Below, one piece after another: positions 25,565-34,311 of a stretch of DNA of 64,000 nucleotides (the stretch's first letter is position 1; every line of letters starts with the position of its first letter). The DNA comes from Pseudoalteromonas lipolytica. Its GTDB lineage: Bacteria; Pseudomonadota; Gammaproteobacteria; Enterobacterales; Alteromonadaceae. The position numbers and the translations under genes were made by a program. Under the pieces are notes generated by a model, which was not told where the DNA came from, did no database searches, and saw only the letters and a list, made by a program, of their open reading frames with translations. The stretch covers positions 1 to 64,000 of the forward strand of contig NZ_FPAZ01000021.1 in the NCBI RefSeq assembly GCF_900116435.1, given 5' to 3'.

Positions 25565-26245
25565 TTACAAACCAAGTTCAGCCATAAAATCATCATCGGC
25601 ATCGTCTGCTTGTGATGCTGCTTTTTGCTTTTCAGCTTTTTGTTTTGCTTCGTTTTCAATGATGTCATCAGGGTCAACCGCTTCTGAAATATCAAAGTCA
25701 TGAAGCTTGATAAACTCAGTTTTATCCATCGCAAGCTCAAGATAGAAGATATTTTGCTTCGATGTAGTGAATGTCACGCGGCGTGCTTGTGGTCTATCCA
25801 TAGTGGTATCAACCGAAATCTGTACTTGCTTGTTGATTGCCATCATTTTAGGTTGGTTTTGGGTGATAGACGTATGCAATTGGTCGCGTACTTTAGAAGT
25901 AAAATCACCCACGATTTGGTTCATCAGCTCACCAAGTACGTTGGCAACGTCGTCTGATAAATGGCTATTGGCTATTTCTTCTTCTGGCATACCCATACTG
26001 CGCATATAATCATGGTAAATTTCCATCGCCGCTTGTGCCGTGAAGTTTGTTACCACCAGGCCTGTAAAACCACCATCGAACAATACAAAACAACCTATAT
26101 CTGGGCGCATGCAGGTACGGGTAATTTTTTGTACCATAGCCGAATAGCTAATTTTATTGCCACTTGCTGACGATAATACGCCGGTAACTGAATGACACAG
26201 AGTTGATAAGATATCTTCTGTACTGATCACTTTGCTTTTAGTCAT
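25565..26245 (-). CDS. DUF3334 family protein (CheC/CheX-like)
   Basis: 226 aa from the ATG at 26245 (MTKSKVIS), with AGAGAAG upstream; the longer frame to 26305 is not supported. VANVLGELMNQIVGDFTSKV resembles the helix of CheC/CheX phosphatases, and the C-terminus is an acidic, Ala/Lys-rich tail ending DDDFMAELGL. The family is typical of Vibrio, Shewanella and Pseudoalteromonas; function unproven. Divergent from cmoA. Confidence 0.8.
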   Translation of the reverse strand: MTKSKVISTEDILSTLCHSVTGVLSSASGNKISYSAMVQKITRTCMRPDIGCFVLFDGGFTGLVVTNFTAQAAMEIYHDYMRSMGMPEEEIANSHLSDDVANVLGELMNQIVGDFTSKVRDQLHTSITQNQPKMMAINKQVQISVDTTMDRPQARRVTFTTSKQNIFYLELAMDKTEFIKLHDFDISEAVDPDDIIENEAKQKAEKQKAASQADDADDDFMAELGL

Positions 26246-26363
26246 TAAACTTCTCTTTCTTGTACTTGTTATTGATAATTCTAGCCAAGCTACTGAATTT
26301 ATCACTGACTATCCAGCTAAAAATGCTAAAATAGCGGTATTATTTTTTAAAGAGACTGTTCAC

Positions 26364-27089
26364 GTGACGCAAAAAGACAGTATTTATGCCACTGAGCAAG
26401 CGGTTAAAGACTTTAGTTTTGACCAACATGTAGTTGAAGTATTCCCAGATATGATCCAGCGTTCGGTGCCGGGTTATGCCACTATTGTTAGTACCATGGG
26501 AAAACTAGCTGGTGAGTACGCACAAAGTAACTCAAACCTATATGATTTAGGCTGCTCGTTAGGCGCTGTAACATTAAGCATGCGCCGTAATATTCGTACA
26601 GATAACTGTAATATCATTGCGGTAGATAACTCACAAGCCATGGTTGAGCGTTGTAAACTGCATTTACAAGGCTTTCGTTCTGAAGTTCCCGTTACAGTTA
26701 CCCTTGGTGATATTAACGATTTAGCCATCGAAAATGCTTCTGTTGTAGCAATGAACTTTACCCTGCAGTTTATTCCGCCTGAAAAGCGCCACGCAGTGCT
26801 TGAGAAAATCTATGCTAATTTAAAGCCCGGTGGCGTGTTGCTGCTTAGCGAAAAAATTAAAGGTGAAAATGAGCAATGCAATAATTTGCTGATTGATTTA
26901 CACCATGATTTTAAACGTCACAACGGTTACTCAGAACTTGAGATCAGCCAAAAACGCACTGCGATTGAAAATGTTATGCGCCCTGATCATTTGAGTACTC
27001 ATTTAGCACGCCTCACTGAGATTGGCTTTAGCCAAACCCAAGTATGGTACCAATGTTTTAATTTCTGCTCGATGATTGCCATCAAGTAA
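26364..27089 (+). CDS. cmoA: Carboxy-S-adenosyl-L-methionine synthase
   Basis: 242 aa from the GTG at 26364; a longer open frame from 26232 overlaps the divergent gene and lacks family similarity. It makes carboxy-SAM from SAM and prephenate. Markers are DFSFDQHVVEVFPDMIQRSVPGY, the SAM loop LYDLGCSLGAVTLSMRR and MNFTLQFIPPE. Followed 26 bp later by cmoB, its partner in tRNA U34 modification. Confidence 0.92.
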   Translation: MTQKDSIYATEQAVKDFSFDQHVVEVFPDMIQRSVPGYATIVSTMGKLAGEYAQSNSNLYDLGCSLGAVTLSMRRNIRTDNCNIIAVDNSQAMVERCKLHLQGFRSEVPVTVTLGDINDLAIENASVVAMNFTLQFIPPEKRHAVLEKIYANLKPGGVLLLSEKIKGENEQCNNLLIDLHHDFKRHNGYSELEISQKRTAIENVMRPDHLSTHLARLTEIGFSQTQVWYQCFNFCSMIAIK

Positions 27090-27115
27090 CAGCACAACGA
27101 TATAAAGAGTATTTC

Positions 27116-28084
27116 ATGTCTCAATGGTTTAACCAATTTTACGCTGCAATAGCACAAAGCCCGCTCAGTCATTGGCTCGAAACCTTGCCTGCTCAACTTA
27201 AGCATTGGGAGCAAGAAGCAAGTCATGGTGATTTACCCAAATGGCAAAAGGTATTAAAAAACTTACCAGAAATCATTACGGATCATGTAAACCTGCAAGA
27301 TAAAGTACAGATAGGCACAGGCGATGAGTTATCAGAAGGTCAACAAAAGCAGCTCACCCATTTATTAAAACGCATGATGCCTTGGCGTAAAGGCCCATTT
27401 AGCTTACACGGTATCGACATTGATACTGAATGGCGCAGCGATTGGAAATGGGATCGTTTGTTGCCGCATATTGAGCCATTAAAAGGCCGTACAGTACTTG
27501 ATATTGGCTGTGGTTCTGGTTATCACTTATGGCGTATGCGTGGTGAAGGTGCCAACTTTGTGGTGGGCATTGACCCCTCTGATCTATTTTTATGCCAGTT
27601 TCAAGCGATTAAACATTACCACCAAGATGACAATGTTCACTTATTACCACTCGGTGTTGAAGCACTGCCAGAGCTTAAAGCGTTTGATACCGTGTTTTCG
27701 ATGGGGGTGTTATATCATCGTCGCTCGCCTATCGACTTTTTAGCCCAATTAAAAGCACAGCTTCGTCCTGGGGGTGAATTAGTGTTAGAAACGCTGGTTG
27801 TCGAAGGTGACGAACACACGGTACTTGTGCCCACCGATCGTTACGCAAAAATGCGCAACGTGTGGTTTATTCCAAGTACGGCAGCATTAAAGCTGTGGAT
27901 GGAGCGCGTTGGTTTTAAAGATGTCCAAGTTAAAGATTGTGCAATCACCACACTTGAAGAACAACGCAAAACCCCGTGGATGGAAAACGAGTCACTGGTT
28001 GACTTTTTAGACCCCACCGACACCAGCAAAACGATTGAGGGCTACCCTGCTCCTCTGCGGGCTATTTTAACGGCGAAAGCCTAA
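27116..28084 (+). CDS. cmoB: tRNA U34 carboxymethyltransferase
   Basis: 322 aa, the usual length. It transfers the carboxymethyl group from carboxy-SAM to 5-hydroxyuridine at tRNA position 34, giving cmo5U. GRTVLDIGCGSGYHLWRM is the cofactor loop, FSMGVLYHRRSP the substrate-site motif, and PWRKGPFSLHGIDIDTEWRS the family-specific N-terminal part. Operon with cmoA. Confidence 0.94.
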   Translation: MSQWFNQFYAAIAQSPLSHWLETLPAQLKHWEQEASHGDLPKWQKVLKNLPEIITDHVNLQDKVQIGTGDELSEGQQKQLTHLLKRMMPWRKGPFSLHGIDIDTEWRSDWKWDRLLPHIEPLKGRTVLDIGCGSGYHLWRMRGEGANFVVGIDPSDLFLCQFQAIKHYHQDDNVHLLPLGVEALPELKAFDTVFSMGVLYHRRSPIDFLAQLKAQLRPGGELVLETLVVEGDEHTVLVPTDRYAKMRNVWFIPSTAALKLWMERVGFKDVQVKDCAITTLEEQRKTPWMENESLVDFLDPTDTSKTIEGYPAPLRAILTAKA

Positions 28085-28108
28085 CCAATTTTACCCCTCT
28101 TTATTTAG

Positions 28109-28133
28109 GCGCCAGAACACACTGGCGCCTCTA
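28109..28133 (+). terminator. Hairpin after cmoB
   Basis: GGCGCCAG-AACACA-CTGGCGCC is a perfect 8-bp stem about 25 nt past the cmoB stop. It lacks a long T run, so termination strength is uncertain. Confidence 0.65.
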
Positions 28134-28277
28134 TCCTTACACCTTCATTCTCATTTTGCGGACAACTGTCCTTGTCAAGTCGGTTAAAGTGATTTTTCAA
28201 CTAGCCGCGCCAGTGCAATTGTTGTAAAATACGCGCGTTTCTAAGCAACCCACATGCAACTTTTTTGAGGAAAACCT

Positions 28278-29330
28278 GTGAGCGAACAAAAACAGTCTCT
28301 TAGCTATAAAGACGCGGGCGTAGATATCGATGCCGGTAATGCACTTGTTGAGCGTATTAAAGGCGTCGTTAAAAAAACCAAACGTCCTGAAGTAATGGGC
28401 GGTATCGGTGGTTTTGGCGCACTTTGCGAACTACCAACTGGCTATAAAGAGCCTGTCCTGGTTGCTGGCACAGACGGTGTTGGTACAAAACTACGTTTAG
28501 CAATCGATCTTAAAAAGCACGATACAGTGGGTATCGACCTTGTTGCTATGTGTGTAAACGACCTTATTGTACAAGGTGCTGAGCCACTATTTTTCCTTGA
28601 TTACTATGCAACGGGTAAATTAGACGTCGACACTGCAGCTGATGTTGTAACAGGTATCGGTAAAGGCTGTGAGCTTTCTGGCTGTGCGTTAATCGGTGGT
28701 GAGACTGCTGAAATGCCAGGTATGTATGAAGGTGAAGACTACGATATGGCTGGTTTCTGCACCGGCGTTGTAGAAAAGTCAAAAATTATCGATGGCACTA
28801 AAGTGGCTGCTGGCGACCAATTAATCGCTCTAGCATCAAGTGGTCCTCATTCAAACGGCTTCTCATTAATTCGTAAAGTACTTGAAGTATCAGGTGCTGA
28901 CACAAGCGCTGACCTAGATGGCAAAACACTGGGCGATCACCTTTTAGAGCCAACTCGCATCTACGTCAAACAACTTCTTGAGTTATTTAAGCAGGTTGAC
29001 GTTCACGCGTTATCGCACATCACAGGCGGTGGTTTCTGGGAAAATATCCCACGTGTTTTACCTGAATCTGCAAAAGCAGTGATCAAAGGTGACAGCTGGG
29101 AATGGCCTGTAATTTTCAACTGGTTACAAGAAAATGGCAACATCACAACTCACGAAATGTACCGTACATTTAACTGTGGTGTTGGCATGGTATTAGTTGT
29201 TCCAGCCGATAAACTTGACCAAAGCTTAGCGATTCTAAAAGATCTTGGCGAAAATGCATGGCATATCGGTGAAATCCAAGATGCAAAAGCTGGCGAAGAG
29301 CAAGTTGAAATTTTAGGTGGCCGTGATTAA
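28278..29330 (+). CDS. purM: Phosphoribosylformylglycinamidine cyclo-ligase
   Basis: 350 aa from a GTG with TTGAGGAAAA upstream. It closes the imidazole ring of AIR in purine synthesis. Markers are SYKDAGVDIDAGNALVERIK, GTDGVGTKLRLAI, GGETAEMPGMY and ITGGGFWENIPR. It overlaps purN by one base. No clear PurR box is visible in the 190-bp leader. Confidence 0.95.
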   Translation: MSEQKQSLSYKDAGVDIDAGNALVERIKGVVKKTKRPEVMGGIGGFGALCELPTGYKEPVLVAGTDGVGTKLRLAIDLKKHDTVGIDLVAMCVNDLIVQGAEPLFFLDYYATGKLDVDTAADVVTGIGKGCELSGCALIGGETAEMPGMYEGEDYDMAGFCTGVVEKSKIIDGTKVAAGDQLIALASSGPHSNGFSLIRKVLEVSGADTSADLDGKTLGDHLLEPTRIYVKQLLELFKQVDVHALSHITGGGFWENIPRVLPESAKAVIKGDSWEWPVIFNWLQENGNITTHEMYRTFNCGVGMVLVVPADKLDQSLAILKDLGENAWHIGEIQDAKAGEEQVEILGGRD

Positions 29331-29977
29331 TGGCCCCTTGTCGTCTTGTTGTATTAATTTCTGGTAGTGGTTCGAATCTTCAGGCCATCATTGATGCCTG
29401 TGGACGTGGTGAAATTAACGCCGATATCGCCGCTGTAATTAGTAATAAAGCCGACGCCTATGGCCTTGAACGAGCAAAGAATGCAGGTATACAAACACGT
29501 GTACTTAGCCATAAAGACTTTGACTCACGCGAGGCCTATGATGTAGAGTTAATGGACATTATTGACAGTTTTGAACCAAATCTGGTTGTATTAGCTGGTT
29601 TTATGCGTATTCTAACACCTAACTTAGTGCAAAAATTTAAAGGAAAAATGTTGAACATTCATCCTTCTTTGTTGCCTAAGTACCAAGGGCTGAATACCCA
29701 TCAAAGAGCTATAGACGCAAAAGATGATGTTCATGGCGTTAGTGTTCACTTTGTGACAGAAGAGCTAGACGGTGGTCCCGTTGTGCTTCAAGCCAAAGTG
29801 CCGGTACTCGAAAACGATACCGCAGAAACACTCGCACAACGTGTTCATCAGCAAGAACATATAATCTATCCTTTGGTGGTCAAGTGGTTCAGTGAACAAC
29901 GACTCAAGATGGAAGCAGATTATGCAGTTTTTGACGAAAAACAACTTCCTGCACACGGCGCGCACTACCCAGAATAA
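29330..29977 (+). CDS. purN: Phosphoribosylglycinamide formyltransferase
   Basis: 215 aa. It transfers a formyl group from 10-formyl-THF to GAR. Markers are VVLISGSGSNLQAIID, LAGFMRIL, the catalytic stretch MLNIHPSLLPKYQGLNTH and HFVTEELDGGPV. It is coupled to purM by a TAATG junction, and its 3' end overlaps the DUF3108 gene by 56 bp. Confidence 0.95.
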   Translation: MAPCRLVVLISGSGSNLQAIIDACGRGEINADIAAVISNKADAYGLERAKNAGIQTRVLSHKDFDSREAYDVELMDIIDSFEPNLVVLAGFMRILTPNLVQKFKGKMLNIHPSLLPKYQGLNTHQRAIDAKDDVHGVSVHFVTEELDGGPVVLQAKVPVLENDTAETLAQRVHQQEHIIYPLVVKWFSEQRLKMEADYAVFDEKQLPAHGAHYPE

Positions 29978-30734
29978 AAATCGAAGTGCCCTACTCGCGT
30001 GTGTGGGCACTTTATTACTTCCTACCAGTGTTTTAGCTGGCGATCTCACTCAATACCAAGCCAAATACGATGTACTTCGTAAAGGTGAAACCCATGGTAA
30101 AGCAGTACGCGAACTTAAAAAAACAGCCAACGATAGCTATGTGCTAACTTATCATAGTGAAATCGAATGGATGATATTTTCTGATTCACGAAAAGAAACC
30201 TCAAAATTTACCTATCAAGATCAAAAAGTATCGCCTTTAAGCTACACAATGGAGCGCTCTGGTACAGGACCTGATAAAGAGTACACATTAAAATTTGATG
30301 CTGCACAAAAGCAAGTGAACAGTAATCAAAGTAAATACCCGCTAAAATTTGATTGGTCAGATGATTTTCAAGACTCTCTGTCGTACCAAGTTCAAGTACG
30401 CGAAGAGTTAAAGCAAGGTAAAACCCAGCTTTCATACCCATTAGTAGATAAAAAAGGAAATCTGCGTAGCTACGACTTTGAAGTCATTGGCACCGAAATG
30501 ATTTCTTTACCAATCGGCAATATTGAAGCCATTAAAGTAAAACGCTTATACGATAACGATAAACGTCAAGCCCTTGCTTGGTTTGCTCCCGAAATGGATT
30601 ACATGTTAGTGCGTATGTGGAAAGGCGAAAAAGGCGTGGAACAGTTTGAAGTACAACTTAACTCATTCACAGTAACAGCACCTGTGAGTACGCCGACTGC
30701 GGTTAAGCAAGAAATGAGTAACGAAGCGCCGTAA
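29922..30734 (+). CDS. DUF3108 secreted protein
   Basis: 270 aa from the ATG at 29922 inside the end of purN; GGAAG stands five bases before it. A long N-terminal region leads to a signal peptide ending TSVLAGD (about residue 40). The mature part (YQAKYDVLRKGETHG, YTMERSGTG, VKRLYDNDKRQALAWFAPE) fits DUF3108, a periplasmic beta-rich family often found next to purN. Function unknown. Confidence 0.85.
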   Translation: MQFLTKNNFLHTARTTQNKNRSALLACVGTLLLPTSVLAGDLTQYQAKYDVLRKGETHGKAVRELKKTANDSYVLTYHSEIEWMIFSDSRKETSKFTYQDQKVSPLSYTMERSGTGPDKEYTLKFDAAQKQVNSNQSKYPLKFDWSDDFQDSLSYQVQVREELKQGKTQLSYPLVDKKGNLRSYDFEVIGTEMISLPIGNIEAIKVKRLYDNDKRQALAWFAPEMDYMLVRMWKGEKGVEQFEVQLNSFTVTAPVSTPTAVKQEMSNEAP

Positions 30735-30753
30735 AAGCGCTTCGATTTTATCG

Positions 30754-31518
30754 TTATATTTTCTCGCCCATTTTAAATAGCACGAACTCACCTGGTTCCA
30801 TTTTTTGCCAGCGCTCATCGTGGGTAAGTGGTCGGGTTGCAATGACAGTAACCACATCATTCGGTGTGGTTTCTTTTTGAAAATCAACCACCATATCAGC
30901 ATCAATTAATGTGGCTTTGCCAAACGGCGCACGACGGGTGATCCAATGCAGATTATTAGTACAATAAGCCAACACATACACGCCATCCGTTAATAGCATA
31001 TTAAACACCCCCTTTTCTCGCAGAGTATGGGCGAGTTTTGCGGCATAACGGAAAACCGACGCCATGTTGGATGGGCGCTTAGGGTACTTTTCACGAATTT
31101 TATCGAGTAGCCAGCAAAAAGCCAGTTCACTGTCGGTGTTGCCAACTGGCCGATAGTAATCAGGCTTTAAGTCATGATAATTAGACAACTGACCATTATG
31201 TGCGTAAGTAATTTCGCGGCCCCATAATTCACGCGTGAATGGGTGTGTATTTTCAAGACACACGCGGCCACGATTGCCCTGACGAATATGACTAATAACC
31301 GAAATACTCTTTATAGGATACGCTTTAACAAGCTTCGCAATCTCAGATTGGCAGCTTGGCTCAGGATCTTTAAACGTACGGCAGCCTTTTCCTTCATAAA
31401 AAGTAATGCCCCAGCCATCTTTATGTGGTCCGGTGTTACCGCCACGTTCTAATAAGCCTGAAAAACTAAAACAAATATCCGTTGGTACATTGGCAGACAT
31501 GCCAAGCAACTCACACAT
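30754..31518 (-). CDS. yafJ: Class II glutamine amidotransferase (YafJ-like)
   Basis: 254 aa. Cys2 of MCELLGMSANVP is the N-terminal nucleophile; GPHKDGWGITFYEG, SHIRQGNRGRVCLENTHPF and ITYAHNGQLSN are the amidotransferase motifs. The chain is a stand-alone glutaminase domain, so its acceptor and reaction are unknown. Convergent with the DUF3108 gene. Confidence 0.9.
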   Translation of the reverse strand: MCELLGMSANVPTDICFSFSGLLERGGNTGPHKDGWGITFYEGKGCRTFKDPEPSCQSEIAKLVKAYPIKSISVISHIRQGNRGRVCLENTHPFTRELWGREITYAHNGQLSNYHDLKPDYYRPVGNTDSELAFCWLLDKIREKYPKRPSNMASVFRYAAKLAHTLREKGVFNMLLTDGVYVLAYCTNNLHWITRRAPFGKATLIDADMVVDFQKETTPNDVVTVIATRPLTHDERWQKMEPGEFVLFKMGEKI

Positions 31519-31823
31519 AGAACTCTTTACCTATAAAACTAAATGAAGGAATGGCATTAATAGCGAAGCTGTGCCAGCAGTTATTGTTAAACATAGCGAC
31601 ACTATTAGCAACTACCCTATTTGTATTTTATTAACTATCTGGTTGAACACGCTAAATTTTTACTTTTACCAACATTATTATTTATTAAATCGCAATAATA
31701 AACCCGAATGCCAATCTGGTTGTCTGCTCATCATGGTTTACACTGTAAAAAAATGAACAGGTAAAATTAGTTTTATCCGTGTCCACCTCTTGATAATTAG
31801 CGTATCTAGCGCTACTCTAAGAG
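31519..31823 (+). other. Intergenic region upstream of fadE
   Basis: AT-rich, no convincing gene. A short frame at 31571-31756 lacks a good start and ribosome site. CCACCTCT (about 31784) and AGAGGTGG (31822-31829) are complementary arms about 40 bp apart that could fold in the fadE leader. Confidence 0.45.
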
Positions 31824-31840
31824 AGGTGGTCTGACCTCTA
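31824..31840. promoter_or_regulatory. FadR-like operator before fadE
   Basis: AGGTGGTCTGACCTCTA contains the palindromic core TGGTCTGACC that matches the FadR consensus (AACTGGTCNGACCAGTT) at its centre. It lies 15-31 bp before the fadE ATG, a position suited to repression relieved by long-chain acyl-CoA. No PsrA-like site was noticed. Confidence 0.6.
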
Positions 31841-31854
31841 TTAAGGAATAATCA

Positions 31855-34311
31855 ATGACTCTCTTATTTTTACTTGGTTTACTCGTGCTGCTTAGTATTG
31901 CGAGTTACCACAGAGCAAGCTGGAATACCTGCTTAGGTATTGCCATTGCGACATTACTTGTTGGCACTTTTGCTGGCGCGTTTGGCGCAATTAGTTGGCT
32001 ACTATTCTTATTAATTGCTGTGCCACTTTCTGTGACTAGCATTCGTCAACAATACATTATCAAGCCTATTTTTGCTGCATTTAAAAAAGTCACTCCGACA
32101 ATGTCGGATACAGAAAAATCAGCAATCGATGCCGGTACAACATGGTGGGAAGCAGATCTATTCTGCGGCCGTCCTGACTGGAATAAATTACATCAATACC
32201 CAGTACCCAAACTAACCATTGAAGAGCAAGCCTTTATTGATGGTCCTGTTGAAGAAGTATGTGGCATGCTTGATGATTGGCACGCAACTCATGAATTAAC
32301 CGATTTACCACAAGATGTTTGGCAATATCTAAAAGATAATAAATTCTTTGCCATGATCATCAAAAAAGAATACGGCGGTTTAGAGTTTTCTGCGTTTGCA
32401 CAATCATGCGTACTGCAAAAGCTTACGAGTAAATCAACACTACTTTCTTCAATTGTTGGTGTGCCTAACTCGTTAGGTCCAGGTGAGCTGCTTCAGCACT
32501 ATGGTACTAAAGAGCAAAAAGATCATTACTTACCACGCTTAGCAAGTGGTCAAGAAATTCCATGTTTCGCCCTAACCTCACCTGAAGCCGGTTCAGACGC
32601 GAGTGCTATTCCTGACTACGGTGTCGTATGTAAAGGTCAGTGGAATGGTGAAGAAGTGGTAGGTATTAGCCTAACATGGAATAAACGTTACATTACCCTA
32701 GCACCTGTTGCGACAGTGCTTGGTCTTGCTTTTAAATTACAAGATCCAGACGGGTTATTAGGTGATGACAAAGAACCAGGTATTACTTGTGCGCTCATCC
32801 CAACAGACACCCCTGGGGTTGAAATTGGTCGTCGTCACTTCCCGCTAAATGTTCCATTCCAAAATGGTCCTACTCGCGGTAAAGATATTTTCGTTCCACT
32901 AGATTACATCATTGGTGGCCCTAAAATGGCTGGCCAAGGCTGGCGTATGTTGGTTGAATGCTTATCGGTAGGCCGCGCAATCACCTTGCCGTCTAATTCA
33001 ACGGGTGGAATTAAAACCATCGCACTTGCTACTGGTTCATACAGCCGCATTCGTCGTCAATTCCGTTTACCTATCGGTCAAATGGAAGGGGTTGAAGAGT
33101 CACTCGCAAAACTTGCAGGTTATGCCTACAGCTCTGATGCCGCAGTCAGCATGTCGACCGGTGCCGTTGACCTTGGTGAAAAGCCGTCAGTGGTATCAGC
33201 TATTATTAAATACCACTTAACAGAACAAATGCGTGAAGCAACCATTCACGGCATGGATGTTCACGGTGGTAAAGGCATTATGCTTGGTCCAAACAATTAT
33301 TTAGGCCGTGGTTACCAAGGTGCGCCAATTGCAATAACAGTTGAAGGTGCAAACATTCTTACGCGTAACATGATCATTTATGGTCAAGGTGCAATTCGTT
33401 GTCATCCGTTCGTACTTACTGAACTAGGTGCATGCTCGATTGAAGACCGCGAAGAAGCACTTGCAGTATTCGACAAAGCACTTATGGGTCATATTGGTTT
33501 TACCATTTCGAACCTAGTACGTACTAAGTGGTTAGCATTCACCGGTGCGCGCTTTACAAGTACGCCGTACAAAGATGAAACCGCAGAGTTTTACCGCGTA
33601 GCGTCACGTTTTAGTGCTTCACTTGCATTAATGTCTGACATCAGCATGGCTGTATTTGGTGGTTCATTAAAACGTAAAGAGCGTATCTCAGCACGTTTAG
33701 GTGACTTACTAAGCTACTTATACCTAGTGTCTGCAACACTTAAACGTTACAACGACGAAGGCCGTAAAAAAGAAGATTTTGCGCTTGTTCAATGGAGCTG
33801 CCAAGATCACCTTTATCACTGCCAACGTGCACTGGCTGACTTAATTAATAACATGCCGTCTGCTGCGCTTCGTGCGATGCTTAAAATCATGTTATTCCCA
33901 TTTGGTCGCCCAGTACGCAAACCAACAGATAAGCTTGAGCACAAACTCGCACACTTATTACAAGTACCTAGCGAAACACGTAACCGTTTAGCAAGTTATG
34001 TATACCTTAAAAATGAGCCACTTAACTTAGTGGGCCGTCAAGAGCAAACGCTTAAAGACGTACTAGAAGTTGAACCATTATTTGATAAAGTATGCCGCGA
34101 AAAAGGTGTAAAACTGCCTTTCTTCCAACTTGATAAAGTGGCACAAATGGGCCTTGAAGCAGGCATTTTAAGCCAAGCCGAAGCTGATAAATTAGCTGCT
34201 GTTGAAAAAGCTCGTCTCGATGTAATTAACGTAGACGATTTTGACCCAGCTGACCTCATTGCAGGTAAAGCTGCACGTAGCGGAAATAACAGCAAAGCTG
34301 ATGCAGCTTAA
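31855..34311 (+). CDS. fadE: Acyl-CoA dehydrogenase FadE
   Basis: 818 aa, about the E. coli FadE length. It carries out the first, FAD-dependent step of beta-oxidation. Two N-terminal membrane segments (about 1-60) anchor it. The core shows CFALTSPEAGSDASAIPD and ITLPSNSTGGIKT, and IHGMDVHGGKGIMLGPNNYLG. The C-terminal DUF1974-like region is present (LIAGKAARSG near the end). Its stop overlaps the stop of the convergent permease gene by 4 bp. Confidence 0.93.
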   Translation: MTLLFLLGLLVLLSIASYHRASWNTCLGIAIATLLVGTFAGAFGAISWLLFLLIAVPLSVTSIRQQYIIKPIFAAFKKVTPTMSDTEKSAIDAGTTWWEADLFCGRPDWNKLHQYPVPKLTIEEQAFIDGPVEEVCGMLDDWHATHELTDLPQDVWQYLKDNKFFAMIIKKEYGGLEFSAFAQSCVLQKLTSKSTLLSSIVGVPNSLGPGELLQHYGTKEQKDHYLPRLASGQEIPCFALTSPEAGSDASAIPDYGVVCKGQWNGEEVVGISLTWNKRYITLAPVATVLGLAFKLQDPDGLLGDDKEPGITCALIPTDTPGVEIGRRHFPLNVPFQNGPTRGKDIFVPLDYIIGGPKMAGQGWRMLVECLSVGRAITLPSNSTGGIKTIALATGSYSRIRRQFRLPIGQMEGVEESLAKLAGYAYSSDAAVSMSTGAVDLGEKPSVVSAIIKYHLTEQMREATIHGMDVHGGKGIMLGPNNYLGRGYQGAPIAITVEGANILTRNMIIYGQGAIRCHPFVLTELGACSIEDREEALAVFDKALMGHIGFTISNLVRTKWLAFTGARFTSTPYKDETAEFYRVASRFSASLALMSDISMAVFGGSLKRKERISARLGDLLSYLYLVSATLKRYNDEGRKKEDFALVQWSCQDHLYHCQRALADLINNMPSAALRAMLKIMLFPFGRPVRKPTDKLEHKLAHLLQVPSETRNRLASYVYLKNEPLNLVGRQEQTLKDVLEVEPLFDKVCREKGVKLPFFQLDKVAQMGLEAGILSQAEADKLAAVEKARLDVINVDDFDPADLIAGKAARSGNNSKADAA

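Noticed and set aside
28141..28277. PurR box before purM
   Set aside because: ACGCGCGTTTCT near 28232 is only a poor match to the PurR consensus and is not palindromic.
31571..31756. 61-codon frame upstream of fadE
   Set aside because: No normal start with ribosome site, AT-driven composition and no similarity that I can see.
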